A stretch of DNA of 64,000 nucleotides, taken from QAMX01 sp964448855. Its GTDB lineage: Bacteria > Bacillota > Clostridia > Oscillospirales > QAMX01. Position numbers and translations under genes: made by a program. Shown one piece after another: positions 55,483 through 63,780 of the stretch. Numbering within the stretch: position 1 is the first letter of the stretch; each line of letters opens with the position of its first letter. The notes beneath the pieces were generated by a model. The model ran no database searches, was not told where the DNA came from, and saw only the letters and a program-made list of their open reading frames with translations. The stretch is taken from positions 1 to 64,000 of the forward strand of contig CAYUXI010000002.1 of the NCBI GenBank assembly GCA_964448855.1, given 5' to 3'.

Positions 55483-57318
55483 TTATTGCTGCCGCGCCTT
55501 TTTCTTGGCCAGCGTGGCGGCACGGACGCCGTGATCCAGAATGGTTTTGCGGATGCGGAGCGAATGCGGCGTGACCTCCAGCAGCTCGTCATCTGCCAGA
55601 AATTCGAGGCACTGCTCCAGGCTCATGGTGCGCGGCGGAATCAGACGAAGCGCTTCGTCACTCCCGGAGGCGCGCATATTGGAGACGTGCTTTTTCTTGC
55701 AGACGTTGACGACAATGTCTTCACCCTTGGGGGAGAGGCCGACGACCATCCCGGCGTACACCGGGGTACCGGCACCGATGAACAGAGCGCCGCGCTCCTG
55801 CGCGTTGAACAGCCCGTACACAACGGCTTCACCGGATTCAAACGCGATCAGCGAACCGGTCTGCCGGGCAGAAAAATCACCCTTGGAGGGGAGATACCCA
55901 TGGAAAATGGTGTTCAGGACGCCTTCACCGCGTGTATCCGTCAAAAATTCGCTGCGATACCCGAACAAGCCGCGGGACGGAACGAGGAATTCCAGACGCG
56001 TCCGGCTGCCGATGTTGCTCATCTTGGTCAGCTCGCCCTTCCGCGCACCGAGCTTCTCCATGACGGCGCCCACGGCAGAGGCCGGGACATCCGTGACAAC
56101 TTCTTCATACGGCTCCAGCTTTTTGCCGTTCTCATCGGTATGGAAGAGGACACGCGGCGCACCGACCTGGAATTCATAGCCTTCGCGGCGCATGGTTTCG
56201 ATCAGAATGGAAAGGTGCATTTCACCGCGGCCAAGCACGCGGAACGTGTCGGTGGAATCGGTTTCCTCCACCTTCAGGGAGACGTCCTTCAGAAGCTCAC
56301 GGAAGAGCCGATCGCGCAGGTTCCGGGAGGTCACGAATTTGCCTTCACGACCGGCCATCGGACTGTCGTTGACCGAAAAGGCCATTTCAACGGTCGGCTC
56401 GGAAATCTTGACAAACGGGAGAGCCTGCGGCGCGAGCGGGTCGCAGATGGTATCCCCGATGTTGACGGAGTCCAGCCCGGACAGCGCGACAATTTCGCCC
56501 GGCTGTGCCGACTCAACCGGAACGCGCTTCAGCCCGTCAAACGTATACAGGTTGACGGCCTTTGCGTGAATGTCCGGACGGGTCGCGTGGTAGTTGGTGA
56601 GCAAAATATCCTCACCCTGATGAATGGTTCCGTTTTCGACACGGCCAATGGCGATGCGGCCGACATAGTCGTTGTAATCGATGGAGGAAACCAGCATCTG
56701 CAGTGGTGCGGTTTCGTCACCGGACGGAGCGGGAATGTGGGAAATGATCGTGTCCAGCAGTGGCGTCATATCCGGGCCATGCTCATAGGGGGAGAGGGAA
56801 GCGAAGCCTTCCCGTGCGGAAGCGAACAGAACCGGAGAATCCAGCTGCTCATCCGTGGCGTCGAGATCCAGAAGCAGCTCCAGAATCTCATCGACCACTT
56901 CATTGCAACGGGCATCCGGACGGTCAACCTTGTTGATGACAATGATGGCCTTCAGACCGAGCTCCAAAGCGCGCTGTAAGACGAAGCGCGTCTGCGGCAT
57001 CGGCCCTTCGTAGGCGTCAACCAGCAGCAGAACGCCGTTGACCATTTTCAACACGCGCTCTACCTCGCCACCGAAGTCGGCGTGCCCCGGCGTGTCAACG
57101 ATGTTCATCTTGACGTCCTTGTAGTGAACCGCCGTGTTCTTGGCCAGAATGGTAATGCCGCGCTCACGCTCCAGATCGCCGGAATCCATCACGCGGTCAG
57201 CAACCGCCTGATTCTGACGGAATGTACCGCATTGCTTCAAAAGCTCATCAATCAGGGTGGTTTTCCCGTGGTCAACGTGCGCAATAATGGCAATATTTCT
57301 CAGATCTTCGCGAATCAA
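55483..57318 (-). CDS. typA: Ribosome-associated GTPase TypA/BipA
   Basis: A 611-residue translational GTPase. G1 is AHVDHGKTT, G2 RERGITI, G3 DTPGHADFGGEVERV and G4 NKVDRPDA. EF-G-like domains III and V follow, and the BipA-specific C-terminal domain starts around GVLNTIFHGYLPSKGDF. It assists 50S assembly and stress adaptation. The start is TTG at 57318 with AGGAAGGG about ten bases upstream, which gives the standard length; the longer frame covers the promoter region. Confidence 0.97.
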   Translation of the reverse strand: MIREDLRNIAIIAHVDHGKTTLIDELLKQCGTFRQNQAVADRVMDSGDLERERGITILAKNTAVHYKDVKMNIVDTPGHADFGGEVERVLKMVNGVLLLVDAYEGPMPQTRFVLQRALELGLKAIIVINKVDRPDARCNEVVDEILELLLDLDATDEQLDSPVLFASAREGFASLSPYEHGPDMTPLLDTIISHIPAPSGDETAPLQMLVSSIDYNDYVGRIAIGRVENGTIHQGEDILLTNYHATRPDIHAKAVNLYTFDGLKRVPVESAQPGEIVALSGLDSVNIGDTICDPLAPQALPFVKISEPTVEMAFSVNDSPMAGREGKFVTSRNLRDRLFRELLKDVSLKVEETDSTDTFRVLGRGEMHLSILIETMRREGYEFQVGAPRVLFHTDENGKKLEPYEEVVTDVPASAVGAVMEKLGARKGELTKMSNIGSRTRLEFLVPSRGLFGYRSEFLTDTRGEGVLNTIFHGYLPSKGDFSARQTGSLIAFESGEAVVYGLFNAQERGALFIGAGTPVYAGMVVGLSPKGEDIVVNVCKKKHVSNMRASGSDEALRLIPPRTMSLEQCLEFLADDELLEVTPHSLRIRKTILDHGVRAATLAKKKARQQ

Positions 57319-57433
57319 AATTTCAGATCCCTTCCTGTAGTGTCTGACAGATGCCGAACCGCCGGATGCGGTGAAAACACTCCGCCGCCGTGCGCGACAT
57401 CTGAAAAAATCAATCAAATTCGTTCAACGATAT

Positions 57434-57463
57434 ATTATAGCACAAAGAGAATGTCATTTTCAA
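57434..57463 (-). promoter_or_regulatory. Promoter of typA
   Basis: Minus strand: TTGAAA (57463-57458), 18 bases, TATAAT (57439-57434). Confidence 0.78.
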
Positions 57464-57564
57464 GTGAAAACGTCACTTTTCCCGAAAAAACTTCCCGCAG
57501 CCGGTGAACGCTCCGAGCGCCCATCAAAAAACAGAAAAAATTTCCGCAACAGACGAAAAAGGGC

Positions 57565-57593
57565 TTGACAAAACGACGGGAATCAGGTATAAT
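57565..57593 (+). promoter_or_regulatory. Promoter of tRNA-Leu
   Basis: TTGACA (57565-57570) and TATAAT (57588-57593), 17 bases apart. Nothing else is supported in 57464-57564. Confidence 0.9.
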
Positions 57594-57625
57594 GTTTCTT
57601 GTGCCTGATGCTTCAGGTCAAATAT

Positions 57626-57709
57626 GCGGTCATGGCGGAACTGGCAGACGCGTACGTTTGAGGGGCGTATGGTTTTACCATCCGGGTTCAAGTCCCGGTG
57701 ACCGCACCA
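57626..57709 (+). tRNA. tRNA-Leu (anticodon GAG)
   Basis: The acceptor GCGGTCA pairs with TGACCGC. The anticodon stem TACGT/GCGTA encloses TTGAGGG, giving GAG for codon CTC. A long variable arm (TGGTTTTACCA) is present as expected for Leu. The T loop is TTCAAGT and CCA is encoded. Confidence 0.96.
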
Positions 57710-57710
57710 A

Positions 57711-57741
57711 AAAAGCACTTGCTTTCGCAAGTGTTTTTTTT
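57711..57741 (+). terminator. Terminator after tRNA-Leu
   Basis: GCACTTGC and GCAAGTGT pair around TTTC, followed by T8. Confidence 0.9.
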
Positions 57742-57744
57742 CAT

Positions 57745-57870
57745 GAAATCTACCCTTGCGGCTGGTGGATGAAATCTGCCTCGTCGGCGGAAGGGCGGAT
57801 TTCATTTCATCTGAGGCGATCAGCCGCAGATTTCATCCGAGCAACGCGAGGATTTCATTGGAAATATCCA
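57745..57870. repeat. Patch of ATTTCAT-spaced repeats
   Basis: The motif GATTTCAT or GATGAAAT recurs about six times, separated by short inverted GC-rich pieces (CTCGTCGGCGGAAGGGCG, GAGGCGATCAGCCGCA, CGAGCAACGCGAGG). Each GC piece can form a small hairpin. No coding potential. It looks like the modular intergenic repeat patches found near terminators in some gut Clostridia. Confidence 0.7.
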
Positions 57871-57899
57871 AGTTGCATTTTTTCTGCGAGCGCAGGTTT

Positions 57900-58009
57900 A
57901 GCACCTTTGTTGATCGACAAAGGTGCTTTTTTGCGTTCCTGCGGAACGCGTCGAACGCCTGCGGCGCGTGGCGCGAAGGCGCACGCTGCGCACTTCGTGC
58001 AGTTCCGTA
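57900..58009 (+). terminator. Terminator followed by a run of GC-rich hairpins
   Basis: AGCACCTTTGT (57900-57910) pairs with ACAAAGGTGCT (57917-57927), followed by T6. Then come GCGTTCCTGCGGAACGC, CGCCTGCGGCG and GCGCACGCTGCGCACTTCGTGC-type palindromes to about 58005. No gene is seen. Confidence 0.8.
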
Positions 58010-58038
58010 TTGACAAGTTCACCTGCATGAACTATAAT
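58010..58038 (+). promoter_or_regulatory. Promoter of the seven-gene redox/hydrolase operon
   Basis: TTGACA (58010-58015) and TATAAT (58033-58038), 17 bases apart, 100 bases before the first gene. Confidence 0.85.
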
Positions 58039-58137
58039 AGAACCATGGGCGTCGCTTCCGTGTTATCCAAAAGCAACGCGAAACGCCCGAACCTCTGTAT
58101 TGGGGTTCCAACAACATCCAAAAAGGAGCAACCAAGC

Positions 58138-58548
58138 ATGACCAGAGACGGCCTGTACGAATGGATTTGCCGCCAGAAGACGTCCATCATCTCATCCGTC
58201 GGCGAGGACGGCTATCCCGCAACGCGAGCACTGATTCAGCCGGTGCTGATCGACGGCAACGATATCTATTTTGCCACCTATACCTCATCCAGAAAGGTGC
58301 GGCACTATCGAGCCAATCCCAAGGCGTGTGTCTATTTCTACGAAAAAGGCCAGCGCTTCTCCGGGGCAGAGCTCAAGGGTCATATGGAGGTGCTGACCGA
58401 TCAACCGACGAAAACAAGATTCTGGAAACCTTTCTTCACCCGCTTCTATCGAAAAGGCGTGACGGATCCCGATTACTGCATTTTGAAATTCACGGGCTTC
58501 GAAGCGGAGTGGTTCACCAACCAGAAAACCGAGATCATCAAACTGTAA
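58138..58548 (+). CDS. Pyridoxamine 5'-phosphate oxidase-family flavin protein
   Basis: A 136-residue split-barrel flavin-binding protein: SIISSVGEDGYPATRALIQPV at the start, IYFATYTSSRKVRHYRANPKACVYF in the middle. Such small proteins bind FMN, F420 or heme and reduce or sequester small molecules. AAGGAG lies nine bases before the ATG. First gene of an operon in which the following genes are 11 bases away or overlapping. Confidence 0.88.
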   Translation: MTRDGLYEWICRQKTSIISSVGEDGYPATRALIQPVLIDGNDIYFATYTSSRKVRHYRANPKACVYFYEKGQRFSGAELKGHMEVLTDQPTKTRFWKPFFTRFYRKGVTDPDYCILKFTGFEAEWFTNQKTEIIKL

Positions 58549-58559
58549 GGAGCGAGCCC

Positions 58560-59003
58560 GTGAATCCGTATATGCAGGCGAATGTCGTCTTTTCCAAATT
58601 TGCAAGAGACTATATGGAGCTGAAAAAAGACCTGCCGATTCGTCCGAGCGAGATGGGTGTACTGAATCTGATCACCCACAGCGAGGACGATTGGACGCCG
58701 CTCATGCTGGCCGACCGGATGGGTGTCTCCAAGCCCATGATCACAGCGCACATTCAGGCGCTCGTGAAAAAGGGCTACATCGTTCGAGAGACATCCGGGG
58801 CAGATCAACGGAGCTTTTTCGTCCGTCCGACCGAAACAGGCAAAGCCCTGGCCGATGCATTTGAAACGAGACAGACCGCCATCCTGCAGGGAGTCGAAGC
58901 CCAACTGGGAACGGCGGAATTTGAAACGCTGATTCGTCTGATGCACGAAGCACAGACGATTCTGGAACAATCGAAAAAGAGGTGCGAACATGAACGAACT
59001 TGA
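58560..59003 (+). CDS. MarR-family regulator
   Basis: A 147-residue winged-helix regulator: SEMGVLNLITHSEDDWTPLMLADRMGVSKPMITAHIQALVKKGYIVRE is the DNA-binding part, followed by the wing SGADQRSFFVRPTETGKAL. The start is GTG at 58560, with AAGGAG nine bases upstream. It probably controls this operon; no matching palindrome is obvious at 58010-58138. Confidence 0.88.
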   Translation: MNPYMQANVVFSKFARDYMELKKDLPIRPSEMGVLNLITHSEDDWTPLMLADRMGVSKPMITAHIQALVKKGYIVRETSGADQRSFFVRPTETGKALADAFETRQTAILQGVEAQLGTAEFETLIRLMHEAQTILEQSKKRCEHERT

Positions 59004-59397
59004 ATTTTATCCCCATCATCCCAACGGCATCCAGACACACGCAATCGAAACAACACCCCTGCCGATCCTCGCGCAGGATGCGCCGTTCGATGCCCGGACG
59101 CTTTGCGCGGAGTTTGCCGCCGATGCGGAGCGCTTCTATGCCACCTATGCGGAACGGCGCTTTGAGGTGACGGGCATCGCCAAAACGATCGGCCCCGACA
59201 TCCACAACAAGCCGTCCATCGAGCTGTCCGACTGCGTAGACGGTCAGACCTTTGCGCTGGTCATCTTTCCGACCGACGACCATTATCAAAAGGTGGCCGT
59301 CGGCGATCGTGTCGTGGTTCGCGCCAATTACCTCGTCATGAGCAATCAATATGGTCTGGTGATGAAGTTCAGCGAGCTGGTCTCCGTCGAAAAATGA
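58990..59397 (+). CDS. OB-fold (tRNA_anti-like) hypothetical protein
   Basis: A 135-residue protein overlapping the MarR gene by 14 bases and the next gene by 4. After a variable N-terminus, residues 45-133 fit a single OB-fold barrel (RRFEVTGIAKTIGPD, SIELSD, QTFALVIFP, VAVGDRVVVRANYLVMS) as in the tRNA_anti-like family. No signal peptide. The role in an enzyme operon is unknown. Confidence 0.65.
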   Translation: MNELEFYPHHPNGIQTHAIETTPLPILAQDAPFDARTLCAEFAADAERFYATYAERRFEVTGIAKTIGPDIHNKPSIELSDCVDGQTFALVIFPTDDHYQKVAVGDRVVVRANYLVMSNQYGLVMKFSELVSVEK

Positions 59398-60374
59398 GCA
59401 CATTGACGCTACATTACCCGCTGTTTGACGGCGAAAAGGTCATCGAAAATGCTGCTGTCACCATTGAAAACGGCGTGATCACCGCTGTGACGGAATCAAC
59501 CTGCATCCATCCGGACAACCTGCTCATGCCTGGACTCATCGACGCACACACGCATATGACCGACCGTACACAGGTGGATGCCCTGCTGAAAAACGGCGTC
59601 GTTGCCACGTGCGACGTCTCAGCGCCGCGTGAGCTGGTGGCCAATCCCGGCCGCCTGCTTCTCCATTCCTCCGCAGGCATGACGATGGGGACATCGGACG
59701 GCAAAGGCTTCGTGGAAGCCGCGCTGAAAAGCGGCGCACAGTATCTCAAGGTTCTGCTCTTTGAGCCGAACCGGATGCCGGCCGATGTGCTGAAAAGCAT
59801 CTGCACCACCGCCCATGCACATCGACGCAAGGTCGCCGTCCATGCAACGGACGTCGCAGCCGAGCAAATGGCGGTGACGTGCGGCGCCGACCTGCTCATC
59901 CATGTCCCGATGAAGGAAGCGTTGCCGGAGCGTCTGGCTGCGGAAATCGCGGAACGCGGGATTGCCGTCGCACCCACACTGGTGATGATGGAAGCCTTTG
60001 CACACAGCGGAAGAAACGGATACACCCCGGAGCAGTATGCAAACGCGGAACAGGCTGTCCGCACCCTGCATCGGTGCGGCGTGACGATTCTGGCGGCTAC
60101 CGATGCCAATGTCGGCAGCTTTGCCCCGGCTGTTCCGTACGGCTCCTCCATGCACCGGGAGGCGGAGCTGCTCTGCTGTGCCGGGCTGACACCGGTCGAG
60201 GTGTTGGCGAGTGCAACGAGCCGGGTCTGCCGCGTCTTCGGGCTGGACGGTCTGGGTGCTGTCGCGGTCGGAAAGCGTGCATCGCTCGTTCTGACGAAGG
60301 GCCGACCGGATAAACAGATCAGCGCGCTTCGAAACGAGAAACAAATCTGGGCGGATGGTGAGTTGATTCCGTGA
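59394..60374 (+). CDS. Metal-dependent amidohydrolase
   Basis: A 326-residue member of the amidohydrolase superfamily. It has the entry motif GLIDAHTHMTD (His-x-His), His in VAVHATD, His in LIHVPM, the late Asp in AATDAN, and the usual C-terminal return to the beta sandwich (LDGLGAVAVGKRASLVLTKG). It is about 70-80 residues shorter than typical dihydroorotase/imidazolonepropionase relatives. The start overlaps the OB-fold gene by ATGA. Substrate unknown. Confidence 0.88.
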   Translation: MSTLTLHYPLFDGEKVIENAAVTIENGVITAVTESTCIHPDNLLMPGLIDAHTHMTDRTQVDALLKNGVVATCDVSAPRELVANPGRLLLHSSAGMTMGTSDGKGFVEAALKSGAQYLKVLLFEPNRMPADVLKSICTTAHAHRRKVAVHATDVAAEQMAVTCGADLLIHVPMKEALPERLAAEIAERGIAVAPTLVMMEAFAHSGRNGYTPEQYANAEQAVRTLHRCGVTILAATDANVGSFAPAVPYGSSMHREAELLCCAGLTPVEVLASATSRVCRVFGLDGLGAVAVGKRASLVLTKGRPDKQISALRNEKQIWADGELIP

Positions 60375-61375
60375 AAATCATCACGATCGAAGAACACATC
60401 CAGCTGAAAACGCTGGCTGTAGCACTTGCGAAATATCCGTCGGAGGATGCCCTGCAAACCTCCGCAGCCGGCGCACCCGGACTGCCGTATTTCCCGGACA
60501 GTGCGCTATATACCGACATTGAACAGCGCATCGCAGATATGGACGCGCATGGCATCACCAGACAGATTCTCTCAGCGGCTGTCTGCACACAGCTCCTGCC
60601 CCCGCAGGAAGCGGGCGCAGTCAGCGCGGCCAACGACGAACTGGCGGAGCTGGTACAAACCCACCCCGACCGCTTCGGCGCATTCGCCGTGCTTCCGTGG
60701 CAGAATGTAGAAGCGTCGGTCAAAGAGCTGGAACGCGCCGTCAACCGTCTGGGCTTTTGCGGCGTCCTGCTTGCGGGGCGCGCATCGGGCGGAGACGCCT
60801 TTCTGGATGCGCCGGACTTCCTGCCGATTCTGGAAGCGGCAGCGTACTGGCGGGTGCCGATCTATCTCCATCCGGCTCCGCCGATGTCCGCTGTCCGGAA
60901 ATGCTATTACGACGGCCTCGGCGATCGGCTCAGCGCAAGACTGGCGCTGTATGGCTGGGGCTGGCACAATGAGGCCGGCATACAGCTGCTGCGCCTGATC
61001 CTCTCCGGTGCGCTGGATCGGTTCCCGAACCTGCAGATCATTGCAGGCCATTGGGGCGAGATGGTGCCGTTTTTCCTCTCCCGCCTGGATCAGGCACTGC
61101 CGCAATCGGTCACGGGCCTGAGCCGAACCGTGACCGATACCTTCTGAGAACAGGTTTATGTCACGCCAAGCGGCATCTTCGATGTCCCGCAGCTGGAATT
61201 TTGCCGGAGCGTGCTGGGCGCGGACAGAATCCTCTATTCGGTAGACGCTCCGTTCCTTCCCAATGACGGAGCTGCTGCCTTCCTTGAAAATGCCCCGCTG
61301 ACTGCATCTGAAAAAGAACAAATCGCATACCAAAATGCGGAAAAATTATTGAAATGCGGAAAAGGAGTACGATGA
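60371..61375 (+). pseudogene. Amidohydrolase_2 (gamma-resorcylate decarboxylase-like) with an in-frame TGA
   Basis: The frame starts with GTG at 60371, overlapping the previous stop, and reads 258 residues to a TGA at 61145-61147. It continues in the same frame without another stop to 61375 (334 codons). The N-terminal IIEEH-type motif (ITIEEHI, Glu-x-His), HPAPP and HWGEMVP match decarboxylases such as gamma-resorcylate and 5-carboxyvanillate decarboxylase. The metal-ligand Asp (SVDAPF) lies after the TGA, so the short form should be inactive. The frame after the TGA is clearly conserved (QVYVTPSGIFDVPQLEF). Nonsense mutation, sequencing error or read-through are all possible. Confidence 0.82.
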
Positions 61376-61908
61376 TGAACACATTCGAAACGATTTACAG
61401 CAGACGATCCATTCGGGCGTTCAACAGCGAACGCATCGACGAATCCGAACGGGCAGCCATTCTGAAGGCCGCATATGCCGCTCCGGTCGGCCGAGCCATG
61501 TACGACACCCTGCACCTGACCGTGATTGAAAATGCGGAATTCCTGGCGCGATGGGAAAAAGCCACGGCGGAACGGTTCGGGAATCCCGAGCTGCACCCGT
61601 TTTACGGCGCTCCGACGCTGATTCTGGTATCGTCGGTTGTCAGTGATTGCGCCATGAGCAATGTCAACTATTCCAATGCGGCGATTCTTGTGCAGAATAT
61701 GGCGCTGGCCGCTACCGAGCTCGGCGTCGGTGCCTGCCATATCTGGGGCGCGATCGGCGTGCTGAATGCGGAGCCTGATCTGAAAGCATCGCTGAAGCTC
61801 CCGGAAGGCATGACGCCCTGCTGCGCGATTGCACTGGGGCATTTCGATGGCCGTTATGAGCTCCGCAACGTTGCCGAAAACCGCATTGCAACGGATTATA
61901 TCCAATAA
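61375..61908 (+). CDS. Nitroreductase-family flavoprotein
   Basis: A 177-residue FMN oxidoreductase: TIYSRRSIRAFNSERIDESE at the start (FMN phosphate-binding Arg-Arg-Ser), APTLILV, ILVQNMALAATELGVGACHIWG and GMTPCCAIALGH. AAAGGAG lies seven bases before the ATG at 61375, which overlaps the stop of the upstream decarboxylase frame; an ATG one codon earlier is the alternative. It would reduce nitro or quinone compounds with NAD(P)H. Confidence 0.92.
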   Translation: MNTFETIYSRRSIRAFNSERIDESERAAILKAAYAAPVGRAMYDTLHLTVIENAEFLARWEKATAERFGNPELHPFYGAPTLILVSSVVSDCAMSNVNYSNAAILVQNMALAATELGVGACHIWGAIGVLNAEPDLKASLKLPEGMTPCCAIALGHFDGRYELRNVAENRIATDYIQ

Positions 61909-61919
61909 GGAGGTACACC

Positions 61920-62852
61920 ATGCCGGAACTGAACCGACTCGGACTCGGCTGCATGGGTATGTCGAGCCGCCGAAATCCCGAAGCATCCATCCAAACCATC
62001 CACAAAGCGCTGGACTGCGGCGTGACGCTCCTGAACACCGGCGAATTTTACAGCGCGGGCGAGAGCGAAATGATCGTCGGAGCAGCGCTGCGCGGCATCC
62101 CGCGGGATCGCTATTTCCTGTCCGTCAAATTCGGCGTCCTGCCACAGCCCGGCGGCGGCATCTACGGTCTGGATGTCAAGCCCTTCCACATCCGGGGTCA
62201 TCTGACCTATTCGCTGTCCAGACTGGGTCTGGACGCTGTCGATCTGTATCAGCCTGCCCGTCAGGATACGGAAATCCCGGTTGAGGAGGTGGTCGGTGAA
62301 ATTGCACGGCTCGTGGATGCGGGCTATGTCCGCCACATCGGCCTTTCCATGGTGGACGCCGCAACTCTGCGCCGTGCCCATAAGGAGCATCCCATTCATA
62401 CGGTGGAGATGTCCTATTCACTCATTGACCGTTCCATCGAGAAGGAGCTGATTGCCACGGCAGCAGAGCTGGGTGTCAGAGTGCTGGCTTTCGGCACAAT
62501 CGGTCACGGACTGTTTGCGGACAACGCCCTGGAAACCGTGCAGACCAACCCGCGCTATGCACGGGGGCTGGATACCTGCCTGCCCATGCTCCGCGCCGTT
62601 CAGGCGATTGCGGATGAAAAGGGCATCGGCCTTTCCCAGCTGGCCCTTGCATGGTCGCTTGCCAAATACGAAAACGTGCAGAGCCTGGTCGGAACGACCA
62701 ACCCCGACCACCTGCAAAGCGCCATCGATGCATTGCAGATCACCCTGACCCGGGAGGAGATCGAACGCATCGAGGCTGCCATCCCCGCAGACGGTGTCTT
62801 CGGCGGGATGCGGAATTTCCGCTTCACAAACGGACAGATGTCCCGAGCCTGA
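61920..62852 (+). CDS. Aldo/keto reductase with altered catalytic tetrad
   Basis: A 310-residue TIM-barrel reductase: GLGCMGMS at the start, LLNTGEFYSAGESE, FLSVKFGVL, LDAVDLYQPARQD, IGLSMVDAATLRRAH and the cofactor region SLVGTTNPDHLQ. The usual Asp of the tetrad is Asn (LLNTGEFY) and the usual His (YQxHR) is Ala (YQPAR); Tyr and Lys are kept. The YQPAR form occurs in a subgroup of related sequences as far as I recall. AAGGAGG lies before the ATG. Last gene of the operon. Confidence 0.88.
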   Translation: MPELNRLGLGCMGMSSRRNPEASIQTIHKALDCGVTLLNTGEFYSAGESEMIVGAALRGIPRDRYFLSVKFGVLPQPGGGIYGLDVKPFHIRGHLTYSLSRLGLDAVDLYQPARQDTEIPVEEVVGEIARLVDAGYVRHIGLSMVDAATLRRAHKEHPIHTVEMSYSLIDRSIEKELIATAAELGVRVLAFGTIGHGLFADNALETVQTNPRYARGLDTCLPMLRAVQAIADEKGIGLSQLALAWSLAKYENVQSLVGTTNPDHLQSAIDALQITLTREEIERIEAAIPADGVFGGMRNFRFTNGQMSRA

Positions 62853-62879
62853 TGACTCTACAGGCTGTCTGCCAGCCGA

Positions 62880-63035
62880 AATCCTGTTTTTCGCAAAAAA
62901 AATATGCCTGCTCGGCCTTTCTCTGCTCCGCCAGATTGTGATTCTGGTTCCCTGCGTCCTGATTCTCGACGCAGTCGGCAGCGTCACCACCGTCCTCTGG
63001 GCAGGTCCCATTTCAGACGCGGCATCCTGCACGAA
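62880..63035 (+). pseudogene. C-terminal fragment of a MATE transporter
   Basis: The reading FSLLRQIVILVPCVLIL ... LWAGPISD resembles the last helices of MATE proteins (SLLRQxxxxxPxxxxL ... GVWLAGPISD). No start is present and the match ends at the hairpin at 63038. A relic of a deleted gene, perhaps once part of the neighbouring exporter locus. Confidence 0.55.
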
Positions 63036-63037
63036 AT

Positions 63038-63076
63038 CTACAGCACACAGGTTCCTTCGGAGCCTGTGTGCTGTAG
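63038..63076. repeat. Perfect 14-bp inverted repeat
   Basis: CTACAGCACACAGG (63038-63051) pairs with CCTGTGTGCTGTAG (63063-63076) around an 11-base loop. No T-run follows. It marks the junction between two gene fragments and may be a recombination relic or an old terminator. Confidence 0.75.
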
Positions 63077-63109
63077 CATCCATCCTCAACGAAGATCATC
63101 CTTTCCAAT

Positions 63110-63250
63110 ATGCTGCTGGAGCAGTATCAGATCGGCACAAAGAAACGCGAACTGCAAAAGCAAATCACAGCAGCCCTGTGGAAAAACAGAATGCCGTGGG
63201 AAATCCGTCGGGCTCTCTTGACAAAGGCAGACGAATGTGCTATAATCTAA
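63110..63250 (+). pseudogene. Coding-like C-terminal fragment of unknown gene
   Basis: A 46-codon frame (MLLEQYQIGTKKRELQKQIT..., ending ADECAII) has protein-like composition but no ribosome binding site, and it runs through the marR promoter to stop at 63248-63250. Probably the tail of a lost gene; the family is not recognised. It may also be chance. Confidence 0.35.
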
Positions 63251-63259
63251 CCGGGTTAG
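63218..63259 (+). promoter_or_regulatory. Promoter and MarR operator of the exporter locus
   Basis: TTGACA (63218-63223), 17 bases, TATAAT (63241-63246), directly followed by the palindrome CTAACCGGGTTAG (63247-63259). A repressor bound there would block the transcription start. The same half-sites recur at 63781. Confidence 0.85.
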
Positions 63260-63283
63260 ATATTCGAAAGGAGGGAATCCTGC

Positions 63284-63757
63284 ATGGCGACAACGGAGCA
63301 GATCGAATACGTGATGCGTGAACTGCCGAAAGCGCACCCGGCCAATTTTTTTAAGGTCTTCAACGATGCCAATACGGGAATCGGCTTTGCGCTCAAGCTG
63401 CTTTATTCGGCTGAAGATAACCGGTTGTCAGCCGGCGCAATCAGCGAGGCCATGGGCGTCAGCACGGCGAGAGTCGCGGTGATGCTGAAAAAAATGGAGA
63501 GCAAGGGTCTCATCACCCGCGAAAGCGACAGAACGGATGCACGCGTTCGGGTTGTCTGCCTGTCGGAATCGGGCAGGACGGTTGCAGAACGCATGAATTG
63601 CAATATCCGCCAGCACATTTCCAATGTGATTGACAAACTGGGCATGGAAAAGCTCGTCCAGCTGGTGGAGCTGTCCGTCGAAGTCAAAGCGGCCATGGCG
63701 GAGAGCTTTTCTGAACCGCCCCATCCGATGCAGCTGCACCCGTCCATCAGACAATGA
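63284..63757 (+). CDS. MarR-family regulator of an ABC exporter
   Basis: A 157-residue winged-helix repressor: NRLSAGAISEAMGVSTARVAVMLKKMESKGLITRESDRTDARVRVV covers the recognition helix and wing. AAGGAGGG lies before the ATG. Palindromes with CTAAC/GTTAG half-sites flank the gene on both sides, so it probably represses itself and the ABC exporter that follows. The ligand is unknown; a drug or bile-type compound would be typical. Confidence 0.92.
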   Translation: MATTEQIEYVMRELPKAHPANFFKVFNDANTGIGFALKLLYSAEDNRLSAGAISEAMGVSTARVAVMLKKMESKGLITRESDRTDARVRVVCLSESGRTVAERMNCNIRQHISNVIDKLGMEKLVQLVELSVEVKAAMAESFSEPPHPMQLHPSIRQ

Positions 63758-63780
63758 CCGGTTTTCTGTTACACAAATGC

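Noticed and set aside
57745..58137. Coding extension of the PNPOx-like gene upstream to 57565
   Set aside because: The extension would translate tRNA-Leu, a terminator and the repeat patch. The ATG at 58138 has a proper site and a promoter 100 bases before it.
61145..61147. Selenocysteine codon
   Set aside because: No stem-loop of SECIS type directly follows the TGA, and relatives of this decarboxylase family are not known to me as selenoproteins.
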